A stretch of 64,000 bases of DNA from Nocardioides cavernae. GTDB lineage: Bacteria; Actinomycetota; Actinomycetes; Propionibacteriales; Nocardioidaceae. A program made the position numbers and the translations under genes. The notes beneath the pieces are model-generated. The model ran no database searches. It was not told the DNA's origin and saw only the letters and a list, made by a program, of their open reading frames with translations. Below are positions 18,533 through 26,652 of this stretch, piece after piece. The stretch lies in NCBI RefSeq assembly GCF_013410035.1, contig NZ_JACCBW010000001.1, positions 248,001-312,000 on the forward strand, read 5' to 3'. Positions within the stretch are counted from its first letter, which is position 1, and every line of letters starts with the position of its first letter.

Positions 18533-18569
18533 GAAAGCAACTTACCTTTCATGACCATGAAAGCAACTT
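18531..18569. promoter_or_regulatory. MarR operator region over both start codons
   Basis: Contains the inverted repeat ctttcatgaccatgaaag (18546-18563) and two direct copies of atgaaagcaactt (18531-18543, 18557-18569). It includes the start codons of both divergent genes. A -10-like TAAGTT for the regulator lies at 18539-18544. Confidence 0.6.
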
Positions 18570-19756
18570 TCACGCCCTCGCCGGGGGTCGCGCGGCGTGA
18601 GGTGCTGCAGGACGACGACGTCAGCGACGACCGTCTCGCCGCGATGGTCGCGCACCTCTGGGGGGTCGACTCCGTACGCCTGCTGGAGTCCGCCGCCGAG
18701 CCGGTCGCCTACGACGTGCCCTCGATCCTCACCGGTGCGCGGACCTGGGTGCGCGGTCACGCCGACGCCGGCGACGGGCCGCGCCCCTTCGCGATCTTCG
18801 TCAAGCGCGTCCACAGCTGGCGGCACTCCCCCGCCTTCCAGTTCGTGCCGCCGGACTTCAGGGAGTGGGCGGCCGCCTCCGTGCCGTGGCGGGCGGAGCC
18901 CCTCGTGTACGCCTCCGACCTCGCCGACCGCCTGCCGGACGGGCTGACGATGCCGCGCGGCCTGCACGTCGAGGTGCGTGACGACGACACCGCCGTGGTG
19001 TGGATCGAGGCCGTCGAGGCCGCACCGGCGGCGTGGTCTGTCGAGGACAGCGTGCGAGCCGCCCGGCTCCTCGGCCGGCTCTCCGCCAGTCCCACAGTCG
19101 CTCCGCTCGCCGCGATCGACCCGCAGCCGTGGCACGTCGACTCGTTCGTGCGCGGACGGCTGGCCTTCACCGTGCTGCCCGGCCTCCACGGCGAGGCGAC
19201 CTGGCGGCACCCGGCGGTGGCCGAGCACTTCGGCGGCCTGCGCGACGGACTGGCCGCAGCGGCCCGCGACCTCGACGCCCTCGCGCAGGAGTTCGTGTCC
19301 GCGCGACACCTCGCCTCGCACGGGGACGCGTGCCCCAACAACCTGCTGCGCCGCGGGGACGACCCGTCGTTCACGATGATCGACTTCGGCTTCTGGCGTC
19401 CGCAACCGGCGGGCTTCGACCTCTCGCAGCTGCTCGTCGGCGACATCCAGATCGGGCGCCAGGGCGTCGCGGACCTGCCCGGGCGGGCCGCGGCCTGCAT
19501 CGAGGCGTACGCCGCGGGACTCGCCGACGAGGGTCTCGAGGTCCCCCTCGCCGAGGTGCGCCGCAACCACGCGGTCAGCCTGATGCTGTTCAACGGGCTG
19601 CCCAGCCTGCCGCTGGAGATGCTCGCCGAGGAGACGGCGCTCGCGGCTGCGGGCGGCGTCACCGACGAGTTCCGGGCCGCCCTCGACCACTGGGCGCGGC
19701 AGCGCGCCGGGATCGCGGCGTACGCGCTGGACGTGCTCGCCGACACCGCGGCCTGA
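18551..19756 (+). CDS. Aminoglycoside-phosphotransferase-fold kinase
   Basis: 401 residues if the first ATG at 18551 is used; the ATG at 18557 is equally placed. The catalytic loop is SHGDACPNNLLRR and the metal site MIDFGFW, as in APH/choline-kinase-like enzymes. An N-terminal lobe segment FAIFVKRVHSW supplies the ATP-binding Lys. The substrate is unknown; many such genes act on metabolites rather than antibiotics. Divergent control by the MarR protein suggests induction by a small molecule. The stop codon lies in a 10-bp tandem repeat. Confidence 0.83.
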   Translation: MTMKATFTPSPGVARREVLQDDDVSDDRLAAMVAHLWGVDSVRLLESAAEPVAYDVPSILTGARTWVRGHADAGDGPRPFAIFVKRVHSWRHSPAFQFVPPDFREWAAASVPWRAEPLVYASDLADRLPDGLTMPRGLHVEVRDDDTAVVWIEAVEAAPAAWSVEDSVRAARLLGRLSASPTVAPLAAIDPQPWHVDSFVRGRLAFTVLPGLHGEATWRHPAVAEHFGGLRDGLAAAARDLDALAQEFVSARHLASHGDACPNNLLRRGDDPSFTMIDFGFWRPQPAGFDLSQLLVGDIQIGRQGVADLPGRAAACIEAYAAGLADEGLEVPLAEVRRNHAVSLMLFNGLPSLPLEMLAEETALAAAGGVTDEFRAALDHWARQRAGIAAYALDVLADTAA

Positions 19757-19790
19757 CCCGGCCTGACCCGGTCTGACCCGGCCCGACCCG
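19751..19790 (+). repeat. Four 10-bp tandem repeats across a stop codon
   Basis: gcctgacccg occurs twice exactly, then as gtctgacccg and gcccgacccg. The first copy contains the TGA stop of the phosphotransferase. Confidence 0.85.
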
Positions 19791-19809
19791 GCCGGTCGCG
19801 GCGCGCGCC

Positions 19810-19838
19810 GGGCCGACGGCGGATGCCGCCGACGGCCC
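19810..19838 (+). terminator. Terminator hairpin of the phosphotransferase
   Basis: Arms gggccgacggcgg and ccgccgacggccc pair at 12 of 13 positions around the loop atg. Confidence 0.6.
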
Positions 19839-20015
19839 GGGCGCCGCTGTCTCGGTCCCACGACCGAATCGGCTCCGACGCCCCCGCGCCGGGCCGCACC
19901 CCATGATCGTTCTCCCTGTCCGGGACGACCAGATGCTCCCAGCCGGGCGCGGGCGGTGTCAGTGGTGGTGGCACGAGGACTGGACCGCTCGTCGGCAGGT
20001 GGTCGCGGAGACGCA

Positions 20016-20048
20016 GACCGGCGCCCACCCGTGGGGTGGACGCCGGTC
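20016..20048 (-). terminator. Terminator hairpin of tig
   Basis: Arms gaccggcgcccaccc and gggtggacgccggtc pair at 14 of 15 positions around a 3-nt loop, 23 bp past the tig stop. Confidence 0.65.
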
Positions 20049-20071
20049 GTGTGCTGTCGTGCGAGCGGGGC

Positions 20072-21493
20072 TCAGGCCTTGTCGGCGTCGCCCTCGGCCT
20101 CGGCGCCCTCGGCGTCCTCGGCGGACTCCTCGGTGTCGGCCTCGTCCGCAGCCGCCTCCGGCTCACCGATGGTGCCGTCGGGGCGGAGGTTCTTCAGCTC
20201 GACCACGTTGCCCGAGGCGTCCTTGACGGTCGCGGCCTCGACGATGGTCGCGAGGGCCTTGCCGCGCAGGATCTCCTGCACGAGCTCGGGGATGTGGTTG
20301 TGCTCGAACATGTGGTTCGCGAACTCCTGCGGGTCCTGCCCGGACTGCTGGGCACGGCGCACGAGGTGCTCGGAGAGCTCGGCCTGCTCGATGCCGAACT
20401 CCTCCTTCTTCGCGATCTTGTCGAGGATGAACTGCGCGGCGACGGCGTCGCGGACCCGGCGCTCGAGGTCGGCCTCGAACTCCTCCTGGGTCTGGCCCTC
20501 GTCCTCGAGGTACTTCTCCATGCTGATGCCGGCGAAGCCGAGCTGCTGCTCGACGTTCTGGCGGCGCGCGTTGAGCTCGTCGGTCACCATGACCTCGGGC
20601 AGCGGGATCGAGACCTTCTCCAGCAGGGCCTCGAGGACCGCGTCGCGGGCAGCGGCGGCCTGCTCGAGGCGCTTGCCGCGGCCCAGGCGCTCACGCACGT
20701 CGGCGGTGAGCTCGTCGGCGGTGTCGAACTCGGAGGCGAGCTGGGCGAACTCGTCGTCGTAGTCGGGCAGCTGCTGCTCCTGCACGGCGGTCACCGTGAC
20801 GGTCACCTGGACCGGCTCGCCGACCAGGTCGCCACCGACGAGCTCGGAGTCGAAGGACGCCTCCTCGCCGGCGGACAGGCCGACCAGCGCCTCGTCGAGA
20901 CCGTCGATCATGCCGCCGCGGCCGACCTTGTAGGACATGCCGGTGACCTCGCCGCCCTCGACGGCCTCGCCGTCCTTGGCCGCGACCAGGTCGATGGTCA
21001 CGAAGTCGCCGTCGGCGGCCGCGCGCTCGACCGGGACGAGGGTGCCGAAGCGCTCACGCAGCGCCTCGACCTGCTCGTCGACGTCGGCGTCGGTGATCTC
21101 GATGTCCTCGACGCTGGCCTCGAGGCCGTCGTAGGAGGGGAGCTCGAAGTCGGGCTTCACGTCGACCTCGGCGGTGAACTCGAGCACGTCGTTGTCCTCG
21201 AGCTTCGTCACCTCGATCTCCGGCTGGGCCAGCGGCTCGAGGTCGTGCTCCTGGAGCGCGGCCATGTACTGCTGGGGGACGACGGCGTTGATCGCCTCGT
21301 CGAGGACCGGACCGCGGCCGACCTGTCGGTCGATGACCGCCGGCGGCACCTTGCCCCGTCGGAAGCCCGGGACGTTGATCTGCTTCGCGATCTTCTGGTA
21401 CGCCGCGTCGAGGCTCGGCTTGAGCTCCTCGAAGGGCACCTCGACGGTCAGCTTGGCCCGGGTCGGGCTCAAGGTCTCGACGGCGCTCTTCAC
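20072..21493 (-). CDS. tig: Trigger factor
   Basis: 473 residues from a GTG at 21493, giving MKSAVETLSPTRAKLTVEV; GGAGACATTT precedes it. An upstream ATG at 21511 gives only six extra unconserved residues. The ribosome-binding signature is PGFRRGKVPP in the N-terminal domain. The PPIase domain follows (VERAAADGDFVTIDL...), then the helical C-terminal chaperone domain, and the protein ends in an acidic Ala/Glu/Asp tail. It binds nascent chains at the ribosome exit. In many actinobacteria tig directly precedes clpP1-clpP2; here about 11.6 kb separates them. Confidence 0.97.
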   Translation of the reverse strand: MKSAVETLSPTRAKLTVEVPFEELKPSLDAAYQKIAKQINVPGFRRGKVPPAVIDRQVGRGPVLDEAINAVVPQQYMAALQEHDLEPLAQPEIEVTKLEDNDVLEFTAEVDVKPDFELPSYDGLEASVEDIEITDADVDEQVEALRERFGTLVPVERAAADGDFVTIDLVAAKDGEAVEGGEVTGMSYKVGRGGMIDGLDEALVGLSAGEEASFDSELVGGDLVGEPVQVTVTVTAVQEQQLPDYDDEFAQLASEFDTADELTADVRERLGRGKRLEQAAAARDAVLEALLEKVSIPLPEVMVTDELNARRQNVEQQLGFAGISMEKYLEDEGQTQEEFEADLERRVRDAVAAQFILDKIAKKEEFGIEQAELSEHLVRRAQQSGQDPQEFANHMFEHNHIPELVQEILRGKALATIVEAATVKDASGNVVELKNLRPDGTIGEPEAAADEADTEESAEDAEGAEAEGDADKA

Positions 21494-21598
21494 AAATGTC
21501 TCCTGATGCATGTGGTTACGAGTAGGTGCTGCGTCATGGGTGTACGTCGCGGGACACGTCGCAGGGGAAGGGAGGCGTCCGCAAACCTCGTCAGTCTA

Positions 21599-21640
21599 TC
21601 GACGGTGTGGGCGCAGGCCGAATCACGCCCACACCGTCGA
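21599..21640 (-). terminator. Hairpin downstream of the PepSY gene
   Basis: Perfect 15-bp arms tcgacggtgtgggcg / cgcccacaccgtcga with a 12-nt loop, 29 bp past the PepSY gene's stop and upstream of tig. Confidence 0.7.
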
Positions 21641-21669
21641 CGGGGAACCCCGCGACGCCCAGCCCCCCG

Positions 21670-23085
21670 TCAGTCCACGGTGTCGAACGCCGCCCGCAGC
21701 CGGGGCACCCGGCGCAGCATCAGCTGGTCGAGGAGCAGCACCGCCAGGAGCGTGATCCCGAACAGCGGGAGGACGATCCCGAGCACGACCAGCGCGGCCG
21801 CGAGCCACCACGTGGCCCGCACGGGCATCCGCCCCCGCGGGGCGCCGACCGACCCCGAGCGCGCTGGACGGCGGCGCCACCACATCAGCGGCCCGGTGAC
21901 GCACATGAAGAGCACGGCGAGGCAGAACAGCAGCGCTCCCCAGAAGCTGACCAGGCCGAGGCTGCGCCCCTCGTGCAGACCGATGCCCTGCGAGACCGCC
22001 TTGGCGACGAGGGGGTAGTCGTCGAAGCCGTAGTCGGAGCGCACCTCGCCGGAGAAGCGGTCGACGTGGACCGTGCGCTCGCGGCTCGGGTCGTCGAACG
22101 CGTCGCCGATCACGGAGAAGACCCCGTCCTCCCCGCTCGGCAGCACGACCGTCATCGGGTGCGTGAGGCCCTCCCGCTCGGCGACGTAGACGGCGGTGTC
22201 GACGTTCGCGACCGAGCCCCGGTCGCCGTCGGGGTCCGACGAGGGCACCTCGGTCGCACCCTGCGCCCACGGCACCTCCCGCACCGCGTGGCTGTGCGGC
22301 AGCGACTCGTCGAGCCGGGAGCCCGGCTCGGACTGCGCCCCGTGGTCCAGGCTCCACAGCGAGGTCCCGGCCGCGGTGGCGAGCTCCTGCACCTTGGCGC
22401 CCCAGAAGCCGGTCCACGGCAGGCCGGTCACGACCATGGCGAGCAGCCCGACGCCGGCGACCGACCCGACGAGGGCGTGACGGCTGCGCAACCGCGAGCC
22501 CGGCGCCCCCTTGGCCCGCCGCCGCTGGCGGGCCCTCCGGCCCGCGAAGAACAGGTAGTAGCCGGTCAGCGACATCACGATCGCCCAGCAGACGGCGACC
22601 TCGATGAGCCGGTCGCCGAAGAGGCCGGCCATCAGGTCGGCGTGCAGCCGGATGGCGTACCCCGAGAGCGTGGTGTCGGGGTCCAGCGCGCCGAGCACTT
22701 CGCCGCGCCACGGGTCGACGAAGACGTCGACGGTGGCGCCGTCCTCGGTCACGGCGAACGCGGTCGTGTCGTCGGGGTCGCGGCCCTCGCGGACCAGCCC
22801 GACCTCGGCGTCGGGGTAGGCCTCCTCGACCAGCGCGAGCTGGTCGGAGAGGACGTACGGCAGCTCTTGCCCGGCGGGCGCCTCGGCGCGCATGAGGTCG
22901 GCGTGCAGCATCGGTTCGAGCTGGAACCGCAACAGGTAGATGAGGCCCGTGACGGCCAGGACGGCGAAGATCGGCACGACCACGAAGGAGGCGTAGAAGT
23001 GCCAGCGCCAGAAGGCGCGGAAGAGGCCGGACGGTGTGGAGCGCGGACGCGGGACGGGCGTCCGGGCGCGCTGGAGGGTGGTCAT
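21670..23085 (-). CDS. PepSY-associated transmembrane protein
   Basis: 471 residues starting MTTLQRARTPVPRP. A first helix at FYASFVVVPIFAVLAVTGLIYLL follows the FWRWHFY motif. The His-containing helices LHADLMAGLFGDRL, LRSRHALVGSVAG and IGLHEGRSLG are arranged as in PepSY_TM/PiuB-like proteins, which resemble heme-bearing iron-siderophore or metal reductases. Two periplasmic PepSY-like segments (LVEEAYPDAEVG, FDDPSRERTVHVDRFSGEV) lie between helices. A role in iron or copper handling is an inference. The next gene upstream is a His-rich membrane protein. Confidence 0.85.
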   Translation of the reverse strand: MTTLQRARTPVPRPRSTPSGLFRAFWRWHFYASFVVVPIFAVLAVTGLIYLLRFQLEPMLHADLMRAEAPAGQELPYVLSDQLALVEEAYPDAEVGLVREGRDPDDTTAFAVTEDGATVDVFVDPWRGEVLGALDPDTTLSGYAIRLHADLMAGLFGDRLIEVAVCWAIVMSLTGYYLFFAGRRARQRRRAKGAPGSRLRSRHALVGSVAGVGLLAMVVTGLPWTGFWGAKVQELATAAGTSLWSLDHGAQSEPGSRLDESLPHSHAVREVPWAQGATEVPSSDPDGDRGSVANVDTAVYVAEREGLTHPMTVVLPSGEDGVFSVIGDAFDDPSRERTVHVDRFSGEVRSDYGFDDYPLVAKAVSQGIGLHEGRSLGLVSFWGALLFCLAVLFMCVTGPLMWWRRRPARSGSVGAPRGRMPVRATWWLAAALVVLGIVLPLFGITLLAVLLLDQLMLRRVPRLRAAFDTVD

Positions 23086-23199
23086 GGTGGTGCTCCTCGC
23101 ACGAGATGACGGTCCGCGCCGGACCGACGGGGGTCGGCCGGTGCGGCGGTGGCAGCGCTCACCCGAGGGGCCCGGTCGTGTGCGGCCGGCCGGACAGGC

Positions 23200-23865
23200 T
23201 CAGTGAGGGAGGAGCGCGAGCGGTGGACCCCGTCGCACCGGGCCGCGCGACCACACGGGGAGCAGCGGGAGGGGGTCGACGCGGACGGCGCCGACGCGGG
23301 TGCGGCGCGGGAGGGACAGGAGCACCACGGGGTGCAGGCCGAGGGCGCGCACAGCGCGCGCCAGCACCGTGCGTGCGGTGCAGCGGGCGAGGCGTACGAG
23401 CGTCCACAGCGCGCGCTCGCCCACCGCGAGCCACAGCCCGACCACCACCGCGGCGGCGACGTGCGCGGCCGCCATGGTGGGGTGCGCGAGCACGTCCTCG
23501 AGCCCGTGGGCGAGCCACGCGGGCACCGGCGCACCGGACCCCGTCCCCTGCCCGGGGTGGACCATGCCGCCGTGCGGGCCGTGGGCCATCGCGGGTGCGG
23601 CCGTGTGGCCCGCGACCGCGGACAGCGCGCCGTGCACGGCGACCTGCCCGCCGACGGTGAGCGCGACCAGGCGCGGCGCGGACGCCTCCCGGCCGAGGAC
23701 GGCGGCGCACCCGGCGGCGACGACGGCGTACAGCGTCAGCGTGGTGGCCGTGCCCGGCATGACGCCGCCTGCGGAGGCGTGCGCGAAGGACCCGACCGCG
23801 ACCACGACCGCAGCCAGCAGCGCCGCACGCAGGCAGCGCACGAGCGGCGTGGCTCGGAGGTCCAT
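23200..23865 (-). CDS. Putative multi-pass membrane protein with His-rich loop
   Basis: 221 residues from the ATG at 23865, with about five hydrophobic segments. The loop AMAHGPHGGMVHPGQG is rich in His and Met, which fits metal contact. No family is recognised with confidence. The start codon lies one nucleotide after the 3' end of tRNA-Pro and no Shine-Dalgarno precedes it, so translation may need tRNA processing or use a later GTG (residue 9). It sits upstream of the PepSY gene in the same direction with a 114-bp gap. Confidence 0.6.
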   Translation of the reverse strand: MDLRATPLVRCLRAALLAAVVVAVGSFAHASAGGVMPGTATTLTLYAVVAAGCAAVLGREASAPRLVALTVGGQVAVHGALSAVAGHTAAPAMAHGPHGGMVHPGQGTGSGAPVPAWLAHGLEDVLAHPTMAAAHVAAAVVVGLWLAVGERALWTLVRLARCTARTVLARAVRALGLHPVVLLSLPRRTRVGAVRVDPLPLLPVWSRGPVRRGPPLALLPH

Positions 23866-23866
23866 G

Positions 23867-23939
23867 TCGGGGCGACAGGACTCGAACCTGCGATCTCCTG
23901 CTCCCAAAGCAGGCGCGCTAGCCACTACGCTACGCCCCG
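23867..23939 (-). tRNA. tRNA-Pro (TGG)
   Basis: Acceptor CGGGGCG pairs with CGCCCCG, the anticodon stem is CCTGC/GCAGG with loop TTTGGGA, and the T-arm is GCAGG-TTCGAGT-CCTGT. The discriminator is A and no CCA is encoded. Confidence 0.95.
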
Positions 23940-23984
23940 CCAGACGGTCCCCCGGACCTCCGCGAGGAGGTGCGCGAGCCTGCC

Positions 23985-24058
23985 TGGAGCGGATGACGGG
24001 AATCGAACCCGCGTAGCCAGTTTGGAAGACTGGGGCTCTACCATTGAGCTACATCCGC
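23985..24058 (-). tRNA. tRNA-Gly (TCC)
   Basis: Acceptor GCGGATG pairs with CATCCGC; anticodon loop CTTCCAA between CCAGT and ACTGG; T-loop GGTTCGATTCC. CCA is encoded at 23985-23987. It lies 45 nt upstream of tRNA-Pro in the same direction. Confidence 0.95.
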
Positions 24059-24131
24059 GTGCGCCCGCGACGCGAGGCCGCCGGTGCGGGTGTCATGGTG
24101 CCACACGAGCACCGCCGTCGCGCACACCGGA

Positions 24132-25214
24132 TCAGCGCCGGTGGACGAGCAGCAGCGCCCGGTCGTCGTTGCGGGAGCCGAGGGCCTCGACCAGCCGGGT
24201 GGCGCCGCCCTCGAACTGGCCGCGCAGGAGCCGCTCCGCCTGGCCGAGCATCCGGTCGATGCCGAGGCTGATGTCGCGCGTGCGGGTCTCCACCATCCCG
24301 TCGGTGTAGAGCAGCAGCGCGTCGCCGGGGCGCATCTCCCCCGACGTCGCCGGGAACTCGGGGTCCTCGAGGATGCCGAGGATCGGCCCCTCCGACTCGA
24401 GCACCTCCCAGCGGCCCGATCCGGCGTGGCGGAGCGCGGCCGGGGGGTGCCCCGCGCTGCGGATGTCGTAGCGACCGGTCCGCAGGTCGAGCGAGAGGTG
24501 GATGGCGGTCGCGAACCCCTCGTCCCACTCCTGGTGGAGCAGGAAGCGGTTGGCGCCGGCGAGGAACTCGCTGGGCGGCAGGGCGCTCAGCAGGCCACCG
24601 ATCGCCCCGCAGAGCAGCAGCGCCCGGGTGCCCGCGCCCTCCCCCTTGCCGGAGACGTCCACGACCGCGACCTCGAGCCGGCCGTCGACGCGCGAGGCGA
24701 CAACGAAGTCACCGGCGAACGGCGTGCCGCCGGCCGAGCGCAGCTCGCTCGCGGCGTACCAGCCGTCGGGCAGGTCGGGGATGCCGCCCTGGCTCAGGAT
24801 CCGGTCGCGCAGGTCGACGAACATCGTCTCGCCGCGGATCCCGGCCACCCCGAGCCGGTTGCGACGGAACGACGACATCAGGACCAGGAAGCCCAGGCCG
24901 AAGATGATGATGACGGTCATCACGATGCGCGGGCTGATCTCGCGCTGGCTCGGCACCACCACGGCCAGCACCAGCAGGTCGAAGACGACGAACCACGGCA
25001 GCTGGCGCGGTCCGAGGACCAGGCTGGAGACCACGAGCGGCACGAGCAGCGTCACCAGCGGGATGTCCTCGCTGAGCCGCCAGATCCCGACGCCGATGAG
25101 CACGGTCGTCACCACGAGCAGGAGCAGCGGGCCCGACCCGCGGGGCACGACACGGTTGAACGCGGACTCCAGCCGCTCCCCAGCGGCCACGCGCATGTCA
25201 CGGGGAGAACTCAT
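24132..25214 (-). CDS. Membrane PP2C-type (SpoIIE) serine phosphatase
   Basis: 360 residues from the ATG at 25214, preceded by GGGAGGGAGC. Three or four N-terminal helices span about 28-115. The SpoIIE/RsbU-type phosphatase domain follows: AGDFVVA, VVDVSGKGEGAGTRA, SAGHPPAALR, LLLYTDGMVETRTRD and a terminal NDDRALLLV carry the metal-binding Asp and Gly positions. Such enzymes dephosphorylate anti-sigma antagonists or other Ser/Thr phosphoproteins. There is no PAS or GAF sensor, so the membrane part may sense. The target is unknown. Confidence 0.88.
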   Translation of the reverse strand: MSSPRDMRVAAGERLESAFNRVVPRGSGPLLLLVVTTVLIGVGIWRLSEDIPLVTLLVPLVVSSLVLGPRQLPWFVVFDLLVLAVVVPSQREISPRIVMTVIIIFGLGFLVLMSSFRRNRLGVAGIRGETMFVDLRDRILSQGGIPDLPDGWYAASELRSAGGTPFAGDFVVASRVDGRLEVAVVDVSGKGEGAGTRALLLCGAIGGLLSALPPSEFLAGANRFLLHQEWDEGFATAIHLSLDLRTGRYDIRSAGHPPAALRHAGSGRWEVLESEGPILGILEDPEFPATSGEMRPGDALLLYTDGMVETRTRDISLGIDRMLGQAERLLRGQFEGGATRLVEALGSRNDDRALLLVHRR

Positions 25215-25230
25215 CGACCGAGCTCCCTCC

Positions 25231-26115
25231 CTAGGCCCCGGTGTGCTTGCTGGCAGATCGTACGGCGCGCGAGCGGAACTTCGGCTGGCATCGGGGGCAC
25301 CAGAACGTGTTGCGTCCGGCAAGTTCCCCGGTCTTGATGATCGAGCCGCACACCAGGCACGGCAGGGAGGTGCGTCGGTAGACGTAGACCTCGCCCCCGT
25401 GGTCGTCGCGGCGCGGTGCCCGACCCATCGCCTCGGGCGTGTGCTCGGGGCGCACCGTGTCGATCCGGCCGGTGCACACCCCCTCGGCCATGAGCACCAC
25501 GAGGTCGTCCCACATCGCTCGCCACTGCCCGACCCGCAGCGTGCTGCCGGGCCGCAGCGGGTGGATGCGGTGCCGGAAGAGGACCTCCGCGCGGTAGACG
25601 TTGCCGACGCCGGCGAGCACGGCCTGGTCCATCAGCAGGTCGCCGATCGGCCGCGGGCTCCGCGAGATCCGGCGCCAGGCGAGGTCGGGGTCGGCGTCGG
25701 CGCGCAACGGGTCCGGTCCGAGCCGGGCGAGCACCTGGGCGCGCTTCGTCGGGCCGACGAGGTCGCACAGGATCGCCCCGCGCAGGTCGGCGTACGCCGT
25801 ACCGCGCGGGTCGGCCGGCTCGGGGACGGTGACCAGCCGGAGCCGTACGGCACCCACCGGCCCGGGGACCTCGTCGACCTCCGCGTGGACGTCGAGCTGA
25901 CCGATCAGGCCGAGGTGGACGTGGACGAACCGCTCGCCCTCGAGCTCGACGAAGAGGTGCTTGCCCGCGGACTCCGCGCCGAGCAGGCGCGTGCCGTCGA
26001 GCTGCTCCGCGTCGGCGGCGAAACGACCCTGGGGCGAGCTCACCCGGACCCGTCGCCCGGCGAACGCGGCGGTCAGGTCGTCGGCCAGCTTGCGGAGGGT
26101 GTGACCCTCAGGCAT
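25231..26115 (-). CDS. nei: Fpg/Nei-family DNA glycosylase (endonuclease VIII-like)
   Basis: 294 residues beginning MPEGHT, where Pro2 and Glu3 are the catalytic N-terminus; MPEGHT rather than MPELPE marks the Nei branch. Lys52 in SAGKHL is the conserved beta-strand Lys. The helix-two-turn-helix contains QAVLAGVGNVYRAEVLF and a Cys4 zinc finger closes the protein (CLVCG...WCPRCQ). It removes oxidised bases and nicks the strand. It overlaps the rpiB stop by 8 bp (ATGCCTGA), implying co-translation. rpiB-nei adjacency is also seen in mycobacteria. Confidence 0.94.
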   Translation of the reverse strand: MPEGHTLRKLADDLTAAFAGRRVRVSSPQGRFAADAEQLDGTRLLGAESAGKHLFVELEGERFVHVHLGLIGQLDVHAEVDEVPGPVGAVRLRLVTVPEPADPRGTAYADLRGAILCDLVGPTKRAQVLARLGPDPLRADADPDLAWRRISRSPRPIGDLLMDQAVLAGVGNVYRAEVLFRHRIHPLRPGSTLRVGQWRAMWDDLVVLMAEGVCTGRIDTVRPEHTPEAMGRAPRRDDHGGEVYVYRRTSLPCLVCGSIIKTGELAGRNTFWCPRCQPKFRSRAVRSASKHTGA

Positions 26116-26626
26116 CCCCGTCCCGCCCGGCGCCGCGCAGCGCCGACTCGGGCAGGGGCGGGAGCTCCTTGGTCTCGTCGTAGGCCGAGACCTGCCCGAT
26201 GCGGCGCACGTGGCGCTCGTCGTTGCTGAAGGGCGTCGTGAGGAAGACCTCGACGAAGCGCGTCATGTCCTCCACGGAGTGCATCCGGCCACCGACCGAG
26301 ACGACGTTGGCGTCGTTGTGCTGGCGCGCCAGGGCCGCGGTCTCCTCCGACCACGCCAGCGCGCAGCGGATGCCCTCGACCTTGTTGGCGGCGATCTGCT
26401 CGCCGTTGCCCGAGCCACCGATGACGACCCCCAGGCTCGTCTGCCCGTCGGCCTGGTCGGCAGCCACCGCCTCGCCCGCGCGCAGGCAGAAGACGGGGTA
26501 GTCGTCGACCGCGTCGTAGGCGAACGGACCGTGGTCGACCGGCTCGTAGCCGTGGTCGAGGAGCCACGCCATCAGGTGGTCCTTCAGCTCGAGGCCGGCA
26601 TGGTCGGAGCCCAGGTGAACGCGCAT
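26108..26626 (-). CDS. rpiB: Ribose-5-phosphate isomerase B
   Basis: 172 residues from the ATG at 26626 (MRVHLGSDHAGLELK). It has SDHAG near the N-terminus and GSGNGEQIAANKV with Glu76, the general base that replaces the Cys of proteobacterial RpiB in actinobacteria. It interconverts ribose-5-phosphate and ribulose-5-phosphate in the pentose phosphate pathway. The upstream in-frame ATG at 26656 lacks a ribosome site. Confidence 0.96.
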   Translation of the reverse strand: MRVHLGSDHAGLELKDHLMAWLLDHGYEPVDHGPFAYDAVDDYPVFCLRAGEAVAADQADGQTSLGVVIGGSGNGEQIAANKVEGIRCALAWSEETAALARQHNDANVVSVGGRMHSVEDMTRFVEVFLTTPFSNDERHVRRIGQVSAYDETKELPPLPESALRGAGRDGDA

Positions 26627-26652
26627 GGGAGGAGTGTCCCAGAGGGCGGCCC

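Larger units (their letters stand above)
19757..20071. other. Intergenic region between phosphotransferase and tig
   Basis: Convergent 315-bp spacer. It holds the 10-bp repeat and two hairpins (19810-19838 and 20016-20048). I see no coding sequence with a believable start or codon bias. Confidence 0.7.

Noticed and set aside
20036..22018. A 660-codon frame opposite tig and the PepSY gene
   Set aside because: It is a shadow of trigger factor with no start signal; its sequence is low complexity Leu/Val/Glu.
23300..24309. Open frames across tRNA-Pro and tRNA-Gly
   Set aside because: They contain the well-known artefact strings RQDSNLRSPAPKAGA and DGNRTRV that arise from translating tRNA genes on the wrong strand.
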